A model generated the notes under the pieces. That model was not told the DNA's origin, searched no databases, and saw only the letters and a list, made by a program, of their open reading frames with translations. 64,000 nt of DNA from Gongronella butleri (taxonomy: Eukaryota > Mucoromycota > Mucoromycetes > Mucorales > Cunninghamellaceae): positions 248,001 through 312,000 of the forward strand of contig JAIWZP010000029.1 in assembly GCA_025201375.1 (NCBI GenBank). The letters are read 5' to 3'. The position numbers were made by a program, and so were the translations under genes. Each line of letters opens with the position of its first letter. The stretch's first letter is position 1. Shown one piece after another: positions 1-11,699 of this stretch.

Positions 1-131
1 ATGAAAAAGATGCAGATGAATGGATACCTACAAGATCCCATTTTTATATCTTTGTTTGGTCTCTTTTTTTTAGATATGTGGTCAGGGACATCTTCTAAAA
101 AAAAGGGGGTAGCGTGCTAATGAAAAGTGCC

Positions 132-170
<39 letters not shown>

Positions 171-518
171 TGCACTCGTTGCAATCCTTGTTTGAGTCAT
201 ATACCGGTGAAATTGCACGGGGTCAACGCACTGCCACTGCGGCTACAGAGACTTTGCAAATTGTGTAAAAGGAAGAAATTGCATTGCCACAGGCTAGTTT
301 CCGTCATAATGATGGGTTTTATAGCATTCATGCGCAGCAGCCGATAATCCGTGTATGTGATCAATTTACTGGCAAGGACAAGAAAATGTAGTCAATGGTG
401 GACGTGCTACCGGCGCGTTAGAATGTGGTCGTGCGAGATAAAGAGCCATCTGTCTCGGTAGAACTGATTTGAACCTCTCTTTCACTTTCTCCTCACTTTT
501 CCCATTCTCTTTATCAAA
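1..518. other. Intergenic, no gene recognised
   Basis: I see no convincing coding sequence here. The stretch holds a 32-nt T run (136-167). The last 50 bases before the RING gene are pyrimidine-rich, as is common upstream of start codons in this window. Confidence 0.5.
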
Positions 519-970
519 ATGTATCAAGCAAGTGACTGGCAAGACTGGGCGCAGAAGGAGTCCGCGCGCTCGAGGACAGGTGCCTGTGCAGCCAGAAATG
601 CAGAGGCAGCAATTGCGCAATTGAAGGAGCAAGTGCGCACGCTGAAAAATTTGGTCGTTCATCGGGATGAAGCGATCCGCCGCCTTTGCGAGACTGTGGA
701 CGCGGAGCGGCGTCGGAATCTTGTCATCGAAAGGGCAACTCGATGCAGCGTTTGCCTCACGTCACACATTGAGTGCGCTATTGTGCCATGTGGGCATGCG
801 GGTAAGCCCATTTTTTTTCTCTTTGCATCTGGCGACGCGCTGGAAATCAATTGGTCGGTGCTCACGCAGTTTTTTTTTTAATAGCGTACTGCACCGAGTG
901 TGCAGAGAGACTGGATGCGTGTGCCCTGTGCCGGTCGTCGAAAACCGGTCTGCAAAGGATCTTTTTTTGA
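519..970 (+). CDS. Small IAP-type RING-finger protein
   Basis: Two exons (519-801, 885-970) encode about 122 residues. The middle is charged and probably coiled coil (about residues 25-70). The C-terminus is a C3HC4 RING: CSVC, then PCGH, then CTEC and CALC across the intron. The spacing (C-x2-C-x11-C-x-H-x3-C-x2-C-x6-C-x2-C) matches the RING of IAP and MDM2-like proteins, which usually act as RING E3 ubiquitin ligases. The 83-nt intron starts GTAAG and ends in a T tract plus ATAG. An alternative acceptor at 869 also keeps frame but would add residues between zinc ligands. The protein has no BIR or other recognisable domain, so substrates cannot be guessed. RING fold assignment is firm; E3 activity is inferred. 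Confidence 0.75.
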
Positions 971-1834
971 CCGATGCTAGGTGTCTTTTTTATTTTTTTT
1001 TATTTTTTGTAAAGATTCTGTTGGCCAGAAATTTTATTTGTGCCACACGTACGCGAGAGACTTGGGCAGAGGGAAATCCAAAGGTCCATTTGCAAGTGTT
1101 TAGGGGGGAGGGGCAAAGAAAGAGCATTATTGTTCTTCCTGTAGACATGGACGTTGGCCTTGGACAACGCGAGGGGGATATCCGACATCTCTTGGCCGAG
1201 AGGGGGAAGCCGCGGTGACCACAGACGTTTATAATCCGGAAGCATTGAGGGCATTGCATGGGGAGGACCATCTTTGGAATTGATCGCGGCAAAGACCGGT
1301 TTGGTGCGATGCAGGCCGTGCGTTGGATGTCGGGAGGATGTGGTGATTACTGTAGGACGAGCAAGTGGTCGGCGTGAGCGATGAGGAGGATGCGCAAAGA
1401 GCGGTCATCGAATAGACCGGTGTTGCCAAAACCGGCGGCATGATGATTGCAGATAATCCGCAGCAATGGTAACACAGGGGGGACAGCTGGTGCCCAAGTC
1501 ATTGACAATGGCACGAAATCGCCATGGAAAAGAAAAAAGTGTCAGTACCGTGCTAAGAGGGGAACTGAAATACCAAAAAGCGCCAATGTGGTCCGAATGG
1601 ACACAGTCATGCATCAAGCAAGCAGGGCCATGCCTTGGCGATTGGAACTTGCGAGTGTTATCGAGGGTGCTGCTCGCTAAAAAAAAAAGGCGACTTGGCG
1701 CGCGATCCACAGCGACAAGAACCTCCTGGAGCATGAATGGGGAGGGGGCGTGGGCCACGAGGCGGGCCGATGTAGATTCCGGGGTCGGGCGCACATTGTC
1801 GGGATGGGGATCTCGGCAAGCATGTGGTCGATGG
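971..1834. other. Unassigned region, probably rest of a decayed transposon
   Basis: Reading frames on both strands are broken and match nothing I recognise. The minus strand lies where the C-terminal half of the transposase at 1835-2452 should be, but I cannot find its second Asp or final Glu/Asp motif in any frame. It is either too decayed or rearranged. Confidence 0.35.
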
Positions 1835-2452
1835 TCATCGCCATGGGCGGGCCGCCCGCTCCCACGTACTCGTGCACCTAATGACAATGAGGCTAGTGCT
1901 TGCAATTGCACCCAAAATAGAGACATTTGGCCCCTTGGTGTCCACTTTGATGTGGCATGGCTTTCCGATTTCACTCCACCCTTTGGCGCGGTGCATGTTG
2001 CGGTTGAATGCTGCATCATCGATAAATACGCATTCATTCAGGAACTCGATGCCACAGTGCACCATTTCGCCCCCAAATTGTTGCCTTTTCATGGTCGTAG
2101 ATTCGGTGTTCCGAGCAAAGTAGTCCGGCCGGGCGATCTTGTACGAGATGCGGCATTTGTTGCGCATATGAGCATTGACGATCCTTGGCGTGATCGCAAG
2201 GCCACGGAATTGCTCGCAAAGCATGTCAGTAACGCTTTCAACCGTCAGCGACGCTTCATTGTTAATCAAATCGATGATCCATGACCAAGAACGGTGCAAT
2301 AGGTCTTTGCCGCACTTTAGAGTGCATTCAAACCATTGGCACTCGAGCTTTTCAACAAAACTCGCATCACTTTCTGTGCAAACCTGGAACCCCCTTTTTG
2401 TTTGCACGGACATGGCACCCCTCAACGCACGTGGCACCACCACGTCATTCAC
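1835..2452 (-). pseudogene. Relic of a Tc1/mariner-type DDE transposase
   Basis: The minus strand reads about 205 residues resembling the DDE superfamily endonucleases common in Mucoromycota. A helix-turn-helix-like segment (WIIDLINNEASLTVESVTDM) is followed by a linker and the start of the catalytic core: FLNECVFIDDAAFNRN, then GWSEIGKPCHIKV and SILGAIAS. The FIDDAAF Asp corresponds to the first catalytic Asp. The frame then stops, and the second and third acidic residues are not found downstream. No clear inverted repeats or target duplication were seen. I read it as a dead, partly eroded copy. Family assignment is fairly sure; the element's ends are unknown. Confidence 0.65.
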
Positions 2453-3131
2453 TTCCTATCGCAAAAACGCCGTCTCATCCATTCACCTTAGCGACCCTCG
2501 CGTTATTACAGTATTCTTTTGCTAGTGGCGTTTTTTTTTTTTTTTGTTTCAAACGCGAAAAAAAGGCCATTTTTGCTTCCTCTTATCCAACGCTTAGTGA
2601 ACGTTTACTCCAGTGCTTTCTCTGGTCACCCTCTCAGTGCGACGCATCTGTCCACGCCCCTCACAAAGTCGATGCCAAAGCAAAGATGTATAAATGATGC
2701 CATATTTACCCGTGTGCTACTTTTCCCCGCATATCCAGCACCGCATTTACTTTTCATTAGACCCTTCTTGCCTTTTCTCTTGTAAAGGCTGGCAGTTTTG
2801 GTACCGTCGGCATCCCCTCCACGTTTGTCAACAAGTGCGATCAGCGACAATGGCCTTGTAATCGAATTTCGTCGTCGCGTTGGTGCGCGCCAGGCGTGGT
2901 CGCAGAGGGGGGGGGTGCGCTCTTTGCGAATGGCAACAATCCTGCCAAGACCGAACCTGGTTTCTTTTCCCGCCACCCGCGGAGCCTGTGGTCCCTGTAC
3001 TCCCAATCCTGACAAGTGTAAGCAGTGCGTCGTCATAGTGTGGTGAACAGGTCGCGGGGCGCAAACCTCATTGTCAAAATCTTGTTTATTTTTTTTTTTC
3101 AATGGACCCTTGTTTCGTTCTAAACAAAAAT
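2453..3131. other. Intergenic, no gene recognised
   Basis: The minus strand carries an open stretch of about 158 codons (2626-3102), but its sequence matches no family I know and its composition looks non-coding. A run of T lies at 2530-2545. Confidence 0.35.
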
Positions 3132-3407
3132 TTACGAGGGGGTACGGGAGGGTCGTTTGGGATTCAGGCCAAAAAACGTGTTGCGGGCGATGATGCGTTT
3201 TGCAACTGATTGCTGTTGTTTCTTCTTCTCCTTGTAGCGTTCATGCTGGAACCAGTGCTGGACTCGTTCCATTGAGGAATCCACATCCCTTGCGATGACA
3301 AACATCTCTGGTGTCGTGGGATATTTCATATTGGCGAACGCGCGCTTTAAAATTTCCAGCTGGTTCTTGTTGAAGCGTTTGCGATAGTGCCGCTTTTGGG
3401 GTGCCAT
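3132..3407 (-). CDS. Small homeodomain protein with N51 replaced by His
   Basis: A single exon encodes 91 residues starting MAPQKRHYRKRF. Almost the whole protein is a homeodomain: a basic N-terminal arm, QLEILKRAFANMKYP for helix 1 and the loop, then helix 3 VQHWFQHERYKEKK. The W, F, Q and flanking basic residues fit the WFQN signature. The near-invariant DNA-contacting Asn (position 51) is His, and the next Arg is Glu. Such changes normally alter or weaken TAAT-type binding. The start was chosen at MAPQ because the upstream in-frame extension is hydrophobic and T-rich. It is transcribed divergently from the topoisomerase-like gene, 235 bp away, and both proteins begin with MAP plus Lys-rich residues. 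A transcription-factor role is inferred from the fold. Confidence 0.75.
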   Translation of the reverse strand: MAPQKRHYRKRFNKNQLEILKRAFANMKYPTTPEMFVIARDVDSSMERVQHWFQHERYKEKKKQQQSVAKRIIARNTFFGLNPKRPSRTPS

Positions 3408-3642
3408 TTGGAAAAAAAAGAGGGAGAGAGAAAAGAAAACAGGAATTAAGCAAGTCAATCAATGCGGTTATGTCGTGTTCTTTTTCATATTCCGATGGCC
3501 TTGATTGGATGTTTTGTGTAGCACAGTGTTCAATGGTTAGCACAAAGGATATAAACATTTGACGATGCATAATTGTCAACAATTCTTTGCTTCTTCTTTT
3601 CCTTTCTCTTCTCATACTGGGCAGTTTTTGTTGTTCTACACA
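3408..3642. promoter_or_regulatory. Shared divergent promoter region
   Basis: This 235-bp gap separates the start codons of the homeodomain gene (minus) and the topoisomerase II-like gene (plus). Both flanks are pyrimidine-rich on their coding strands. The arrangement suggests joint regulation, which is inferred from spacing only. Confidence 0.4.
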
Positions 3643-6600
3643 ATGGCACCTAAAAAAAAAATCCCTCCTGGCGACTCATCGCATCCATCCAAGAAAGTGA
3701 GTATTTTTTTTTCTTCGCGTCGAGCTTCATATGGAATCTATGCTAATTGGCATGCTGTTTTCTGCAGTTTAAACCTGGGTCGCACGCCGCCAATCCTCAA
3801 CAAGCCGAATCATCCACGACAGCCATGCAGCAGTCCGCTTCTCACGAAGCAATGGAGCAAGATGACGATTTTGTTCCTGACGACGGCTCGGATGACTCGG
3901 ATTTTATACCAGAACAGGTTGGTCCCATTTTTTTTTTTGTTTTATCATATCAATACTCATTTGAAAACTTTTTAACAGCCATCTGGAAAGGGCAAGGCGC
4001 CGCTGAAGAAAAAGGCGCCGCAAAAGAAAAAGGCGCCGAAAAAGAAGGTTACAAAGGGGAAATCCCTTGGCGTTGTGTTCAAGCCCGGCGCGACTGGCCA
4101 GCCTGCTGATGATCCGGGCGATTCTGATCATTCAGGCGACGACAACGGCGGTGAAAGCCCGGACATCAACCAAGATGCCACCCCTGAGCCACTTGATAAT
4201 GCCACCCCTGAGCCACTTGATATTTCTCTGCTGCCCGCTCAACAACTGGCCTTTCAAAATAATCCTACTTTTTATCTTGGATCTTTGCATCGCCAAGAGA
4301 TGCCACAGTGGGTCACTCAAGGGAGCAAAATTGCACTGGAAACAAATCTCGTCATTCCAGCGTGGAAGGTGATTATCAACGCCCTTCTTGATGACGCAGC
4401 AATTGCGGTAAAAAAAAAAAAAAAAAAAGACCTCCAATTTTAATTTTTTTTTAATTAATTAATATTATAGCGAGGCATCACGCGTATCGATGTGACCTTT
4501 ATCGATGGATTGATCATGTTAAGTCATGACGCGCAACAAGATACACAGGATCCAATGGCAAAATACGGCAAGCTGCCGGAGATCACAGTAGACGACAAGC
4601 CCTGGATTTCTGCGGATGGTTCAAACTTTGGCGCCCTGTTGGCGAACCTTAGCAGCTCCATGTTTAGCGTCGACATTGTGCAGAGCGGCGTCCAGTATAG
4701 TCAGGTGTTTCAAAACCGAATGACGGTGATCAGCGATGTGCAACAAGAAAACACGGACCGCGCGGACAACACGACTATTGCATTCAATCTGGATTTGATG
4801 ATGTTTCAAAACGTGCACCCACCTTTGCCAACCGAACTCGTTGGCACGGAAGCCGACAACCGTCTCTATTCCGATTTTACGGCTTTTATGCACAAGCGCA
4901 TGATGGATTACAACGTTGTCTTTCCACACCTGACTCTGATTTTCAATGGCGACTCATTGCCAGCCGAGGATTTTGAATTATACTGCCAGCGGTACGTCGA
5001 CGACGTCAACGACATTGTTTATGACGCCGAATGCTCCGAACACTTCCAAGTCGCGTTTGCACTGTCGTCAAAATTCCAGCAGGTAAGCACAAGTCGAAAA
5101 AAAAAGAGTGCGCTCGACGCCATGCGCGACACAGCAAAGGGCTTAATTTTTTTTTAGACGAGTTTGGTGAACTCCTCTGAGACGATGGGCGGCGGCACGC
5201 ATGTTGACAAAGTGAAGCGCTTATTGATGGCTGCAATCCTTCTGCAAGCTAAGAACCAGTCTCTGATTCTGTCTCCCGCCAACGTCCAGGCACGCATGCA
5301 CATTTTTGTCAAGATCAAAATGGCAAATCCTCAATATGATTCCCAAAAGTCAATGCTCATCTCAGCCGAAAATTCACTCCCTGAATACAACTTGCATGCG
5401 GCCTTCTTGGAAAACGGTAACAAAAAAATAACAGACACCCCTACCCGCTCGTCTCTGACTTTTTTTTTTAGTCCTGCAAAAGAATATTATTGCAGAGGTG
5501 ATCCAAGATCAAGACGAAGTCGCCCATCAACAGGAAGCCCTGGTCCAACATCGCGCATCTGAAGCAGGAAAGAGGGTATACTTGGCCAATTTCCGTGATG
5601 CAACGAATGCTGGCACGATAAACTCCAATTCTTGCACTCTCATTGTCACCAGCCCAAGCAGCTTCCACCAATACAAGGCGTTGGATACGGTCCATGTCGG
5701 TGTATACCCCACGAATAGCAAGATGGTCAATGTGCGCAGCGATGGTCAGCGAGCCGTCAGCAAAAACAAGGCATGGTCCGAGCTGAAAAAGATTCTTGGG
5801 CTAAAACGCGGATCTACGGCACCAAAATTACGCTATGGCAAGATGAAATTGGCTCTGGGTACCGATGATGCGGCGTATTTGGCAATCGGCTTGATCATCA
5901 ACGCATTGGACGTCGAATTCAAAGGTGTTCTCTTGTCATCCTTTGTACAGATCGAATTTGCCAATGGCGTGACCGCTGCTGTCAATCCAATGCGCACGTC
6001 AGACAGCAACCGACTTCAACTGGCGTACAAATCTGTCGACAACCAGCGCGTCACGGAAATGATTGCCTGTCAGGACCCTGCAATAACCGGCGCCGGCAAC
6101 ACCATCAACGTGGAGGACTTTATCAACAAGTACGTTTTCCCAGCCGAGGCCCGCTCCGTCAAAACCGAGCTTCCCAGTGTCATGGATGGCTTTAACCAGC
6201 AGCAGCGGCGAGTCTTTTGGTCGGCCTTGGGTTTCCCTCAAAGTCAATCACCGACCGTCCAGGCGCTCTGCGAAAATGTCACGACATCTGGAAATTTCAC
6301 CATGGCGTCCTCCATCAAGTTGACTATTGTTAAAATGGCGCAAAATTATGTCGGAAGCAACAACATCAATGTCTTGACGCCAGCTGGCAATCTGGGAACG
6401 CGTCACTTTCACGGCAAAAATGCTGGCGATCCCATGCCGATGCCGATGAGTGTTTCCGATTCAGCGCGTTTGATTTTCAAGCAAGATGACAATCAGCTCA
6501 TCCCCAACCAGGCATCGTCTCCTTTGTTCATGCCAGTCTTGCCGATGATCCTCGTCAATGGTGCCAACAATGTCACCAAGGTCCACGAACATATCCCAAA

Positions 6601-7287
6601 GCACAATCCGGCCGATATTGCAAAGAATATCTTGCATCTACTGGACAACGAACCCATGGAGCCCATGACTCCATGGTATCGAGGCTTCCAAAGCACCGTG
6701 CACATGAGCGGAAACGATTACTACGAAAACGGTGTATGCAACATTGTGCCCGGTGGCGTCAAGGTAACAAAAAAAAAAAAAGGAAAAAGAAAAATCTTTA
6801 AAAAAAAGTCCTCATTCTTTTTTTTCTTCCTTGCAAGGTGACGGAACTGCCACTCCATCACTCACACGACACGTACCTCAAGCTGCTTGAGAAATTCCGT
6901 TTGCCCAATGTGCATTCCGCCATTCCCGGTCAATTTTGGATAAAGGGGTACGATGATCTTTCCACAGTCGACAACGTGGATATTGCGGTGTATTTGGATT
7001 CGTCGGTCATGAATGTCGTGCAACCCATGGACGACGGTGAGCGCCTGCCGGTTTTTGGCCTGGAAGGTATTGATAAACACTGCAACTTTGTCTGCATTGC
7101 CGAAAACGGCCGCATCGAGACTTTCAGCAGCGCGCTTGACATCTTGCAGTACTTTTATGACCATCGGTTGGCCATGTACACAAGTCTCAGCCCATTAGGT
7201 ACTTCCCTTGACACGATCAAAGCCAAATGGAGAGCAGACATCCAAACATTCTTGACCCACTGGCAACAAGAGATCGGCGGATCCTAG
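3643..7287 (+). CDS. Degenerate topoisomerase II-like protein, predicted catalytically dead
   Basis: Seven exons (3643-3696, 3768-3917, 3979-4407, 4471-5082, 5158-5416, 5472-6763, 6838-7287) encode 1,081 residues. The N-terminal ~155 residues are disordered, with Lys-rich KKKAP repeats that look like nuclear localisation signals and acidic patches. The rest follows type IIA topoisomerase order: GHKL ATPase (from FYLGSLH, ~166), transducer, TOPRIM (~555-670) and winged-helix/tower core (PSVMDGF ~736, MAQNYVGSNNIN ~790, GTRHFHGK ~810). Gap-free comparison with the human enzyme (recalled) shows ATPase Glu and two Asn as N202, D206 and I210. TOPRIM EGD is SPS (562-564), and DxDxDG keeps only the middle Asp (D633). 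The PRY catalytic Tyr is Pro824. The C-gate and tail are largely missing. All junctions keep frame, so it does not look like a pseudogene. Family membership is firm; loss of activity is inferred. Confidence 0.85.
4174..4221 (+). repeat. 24-nt tandem duplication inside the topoisomerase-like gene
   Basis: Two nearly identical 24-nt units encode (D/N)ATPEPLD twice in the disordered N-terminal region. Only the first base differs. Confidence 0.85.
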
Positions 7288-10200
7288 GTCATATTGTCCC
7301 TGTCAACCAGTCGCTATCATCCCTTCTTCGTAGCCGCCCCTCAATGATGAAAAAATAAATGGAATCGATTGCTATTAAGAAAAGCATGGCAAGAATGGAG
7401 CTGGGATACCTTTCATGCAAACAAACCCCTTTTTTCAGGACGGCACACTCGGGTTGCAAGTGATGCCACATTGCTTTTAGAAACAAAGAGAATAAAACTA
7501 GAGAGAAGATTTGTAAATGTGCTGTGAGTGACGCGCCCTGATTGACTGCTACAATGCAAACAAAGAGGCACTGCTGTTATTTTTATACGCACCCCATTTC
7601 CCAATTGGGTAGCTGTGGTCGCTGGTGCTCCCATTTCCCACATTTTTTTTTCTCATTCAGCGACCAGGGCATAATAAAAAAAAAGTAAAAGAATTATACA
7701 TTTTGGATCGTGCCGATCACCATACGCTGTCATTCTTTGTATGTTGACACTGTCTAGGGTCATTGTGCGATGTCACACTTTGCTACAGCTCAATGGAGAT
7801 CTTGACGAACATGTTGAAAAAAAAGAACAAATCGCTTTGTTTTGCTTTTCATGTTCGTCATGAGCTCCGTGGAGGCTGTGAAAATGAGTGAAAACTCGTG
7901 CACTGGCATCATAGAGCGTATCCATAGACAACAAGCACCAGCACCAAAGGACGTGAACGTGTAAAAAAGCAGAAAAAAAAGGGGGGAGGGGAGGGCCACG
8001 GGGTGGTGCTTCTGGCGGACCTTGAAATTTGTAGAATCATTCCACAAAAATCATTATTAGCTGTTCATTTCACACTACCAAATTTATAATACGCACACGT
8101 GCCCAGCAACAATGAAAAAACATGGCATCACAAAAACAGGGCGCTGAGACAAAGCGTGAAGACCATGCTGCAGCCGTTGAATATAAAAAGAGAAATGCGC
8201 TAATTGGGAGTGTCTTGACGGCTTGTTGTGCGCGGATTCATTCAGAGTGCGTGGAATCAGTATAAACGATGTGGAACTTTGATTCCTTTTCATGCACCAC
8301 CACACTTGCCGAGCAATTTTTGTGTTCCAGGCACGTAATGGCGTATCAATTTTGGTCAAAATTGATCAATTGCGCGTGCTTCAAGTGCAACGAGTAAGCG
8401 CTAGCAAGCAGAGACTTGCCGCAAAGAGTTAGAATATGCGCGACCTTGCATGTGGCGAATACAAAGAGAAAAAAAATAGGGGGAGGAAGGGGTTAAAAAT
8501 ATATCATACAGTACCAACCATTTCGGCTTCATCTGGACAAAATGATCGGTAGCCTAGAGCAAAGTCTGCGACGACAACATCGTGTGAATGCGTAGCACAC
8601 TTGACTAGTGTGTCACCAGGCTGATTTTTCCGTCTGAATCACGAATTATCTGGAACCATTGGGTTTGACGATTGGCTCTGTTACCAGTCGTGTGCGCAAG
8701 CAAGAGCACATGCAGGCGCGTGACCCAGATGTTGCGATCGATTTGTCGGATTTGCCGCCTAAATTTGCTGAGTGCCTTGGCCAGCTCGCGGACATGCACA
8801 TGGATGGCAACCTCGCGATACGGAAACTCCTGGTCGCGCTTTCATTCGTTTCTTATTAACAATGTGATCTTCTTAGTGATCCAGTCCCTTAATACAATCC
8901 ATGACAAAGGCACGCGCGCTCGAGATATATGCACAGCTTCCAATGCGACTTGGAAGCTTTTGTTCAGCGAATAATTGTTCCGGCTGGCAAGCTGAAAGAC
9001 GTAAGGGCCGTCCATTTTTCAACAAGTTGAATATGTTCAGGCAACCCGTGTCTCTTTTGATATTTCCTGGAGTTCAATCGCAAGCAAATTGCGCTAATGG
9101 GATCTATCGTGCAACAAAAATTGGGCGATGGTGATTTCCATTGGCGTCACTCGACTCTAGACATACTTGAGCAAGAATTTGCGCGTCGTTTCCCTGAAAA
9201 TCAATAAAAGAAAGCGGTCGCTCGTTCATCAATGAATTATTGTATTCAAGCAGGAAAACAGTCAACTTCCATGAAGATTGCTGTGAAGGGACGCCTGCCA
9301 CACACAACGACATGGATAAAAAAATACATTGAAGGTACTGTATATGGTAAATCGGGTCGTGTGATGAGTGGTGGGGTAGTCGTGCAAAGGGGGGCGCTTC
9401 TCGGCTATCTTCTAAAGGCAAATGGAAGGCGTCATCATCCATGCGTGGAAAGGCTTGTACAATGAGAATTGGCGTGTCGAAAACGGCATCACGGTGACGA
9501 ATTGAGATGTTTATGTCTGACGAGAACCAGATCCGGGCGTTGAATTACGCTTTGAGCCGCGCAATCTCGATTGCCAGCGATTCGATTGATTGGGAGATGA
9601 CGCCCATTAGTGAGAGATCAGAAACTACAGTAGTACAGTACACGACAGAACAAAGACAGCGGTGGCCATGTACTATAGCATCATGGTTCCGATAAAGCAA
9701 ACGAAAAACGAGTTTTTTTTTGATAGCCCTTCCTCTTTGCCCTTTTTTTGTCTTGTTTGTTCAATTAAAGTGGAGAAAGAGGAAACCCCATCACTGCAGC
9801 CCTCCTCGCAAATATACTTGTGTCGGTTTTACAGTATTTTGCCAGTTTCCGAGAAAATCATCAATTTCGTTTTTTGTTGCAAATGTGTGAGTTTCACGCG
9901 AATTGTAGAAGATCATAATCCGGCGCCAGGTTAAATCCCTAAAAAGGCAATTTTATGGAAACGCAAAACTTGACGTTTCAAACAATCGTGAGGGCGCACA
10001 GACCCTACTTTGTCGGTAGTAATTCTAAAAAAACCGGGGGTCAAACAAGTGTTTGTCGAGAAATGACGCGTTTCACCAAAATTACGCAATTTGGCATTAA
10101 TTCAATAAAAACCCATTGCCCCCGGGAGTCTTTGGCACGTGTCGCGTCTCTGGTGATGGATCCCCATGTTACTAGGAAAAGTCATCAAACCCGGGGATGG

Positions 10201-11699
10201 GTTAATCCGTTGTCGACAAATCACAAATTCCGTGCATTTGCGGAAATTCAACGTGGATATAATAGCCTAACATGAAATAAATTCGGCTTCTCTCAGTGCA
10301 CATTTTTTCGTAATGGCTTTATGAAGTCCCACATGATGGCACATGCAGCAACGCGACAATTCGACTTATAAGTTTAGGAAATTGAGTAAACAAAACGTTA
10401 TGGTGTGCATTATAATATCTTTTACAGCAGGTACTTTTGTTCAACCTACAAGATATTGCTGCCTCAAGCTGCATAAAATTTTTTGGTGAAAACGCACACT
10501 TCGCCCTGAATATGCTGTTTCCCCGTTTCCAGAAACACCCCTTTCTGGAAACGGCATAAAATCCGATTGGCCAGCGGGAATTCTTCCAACGTCGGTGTTC
10601 CGTTGGGTTTGTAGAAATGAATGCGTCTGAGGCGGTAAAAATCGACCGGTTGTCGACTAACGAGCGCGAATGAATTTTAACGTAGAGTTACCCCTCCTTT
10701 TTTTTTTCTCCTTGCCATTATTCTTATGCCGGAAACCACGCACCCATCCCAATTGGGAGAGTGGGAATGGATTATGCTCGTGAATTGTCGTTTGCTAGGC
10801 TGCCTCCAGAACTGGCTTTCCGCGTCCTTTTATTTTTTTCACACGGTAAATAAATGTCTGTCGAGTTTTTTTTATCAAGCAAAAAGAGAATAGAGCACGA
10901 TTTTTGACTTGCAAAGGCATCATTCTTGACATCTATCCGCGAAATCCGGCTTGTTTTTGATGCAGTCTGGCAGTAGCCGTCAGTCCACCAATAGGCCTTT
11001 TTGTTATTTCGACAATTATCCCGGCTTTGAGACGTCCATTCCTCGTACATTTGTTTACAAACTCGGTAAATCGCCTGCGTTGTTAGTTTGTAGCCTTGCA
11101 TGATCACATGTAAGGAGTGAAAAGAGATGGAAGACAAGGGGCGCGAAAAAAAAAAGAAATCGGAATCATTTGATTGAGGATCTCAAAAGGACAAGGAAAG
11201 AGATCGCTTCGCTCTTCATCCCCTATCTTTCTATCTCCATACTGTAGTCCCTCAATGACGCAAGAAAAAAGAAACGCGGGTGAGAAATAAAGGTACGCGT
11301 GTTGCTTGCACGGCATACCTTCAGCTCGTAAACAGCAAGGCCGTGTGAATTTTCCAATGTCTTTTGCTATTTTCTATTTCTGTGTCACACCGCCTTAGTC
11401 TGATGCGCTGGTATTGGCGTCTGACTCTTACCTTGGCAAGCTGACATGCGGTGGTTGGCGACAAACACCAGAGTGTCCACTAGACCAGCAAGAGCAAGAG
11501 AGCCGAATTAGTGCGATTGATACATGGCACGCTTTTGAATCTTACAGAATGATCGACGGTGGCCGTGAAAAAGTTGGGAAACAGCAAGGTGTCCAAATTT
11601 TTCGCAGGTGTGCAAATGGCGATCATGCGTCTTGCCGCCATCTGGCATGGGGTCCAATGTTATTTGCCTATTTTGGACAATTTGTACATTCATGCGCCG
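7288..11699. other. Gene-poor intergenic region
   Basis: About 4.4 kb with no coding sequence I recognise; open stretches are short, on both strands, and of non-coding character. It contains AT-rich segments, several TACTGTA/TACAGTA motifs (for example near 8507, 9338 and 9632) and one perfect hairpin listed separately. A segment near 10044-10066 shares AAGTGTTTGTCGAGAAA with 34680-34705, suggesting old dispersed repeats. Confidence 0.45.
10523..10554. repeat. Perfect 13-bp hairpin
   Basis: CCGTTTCCAGAAA at 10523-10535 and TTTCTGGAAACGG at 10542-10554 are exact inverted repeats around a 6-nt loop. No gene is adjacent. Confidence 0.85.

Noticed and set aside
1405..2037. Continuation of the DDE transposase in another frame
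   Set aside because: The translated sequence lacks the expected MDN and PPYSP-type motifs, so I did not join frames.
1466..2284. Long plus-strand open frame (272 codons) over the transposase relic
   Set aside because: It is antisense to the recognisable DDE sequence and shows no domain.
2626..3102. Minus-strand open stretch of 158 codons, considered as a second Fanzor/TnpB remnant
   Set aside because: It has Lys-rich and Cys-containing segments, but no DPG, TSxxC or RDxxAAxN motif in any frame, so nothing supports the link.
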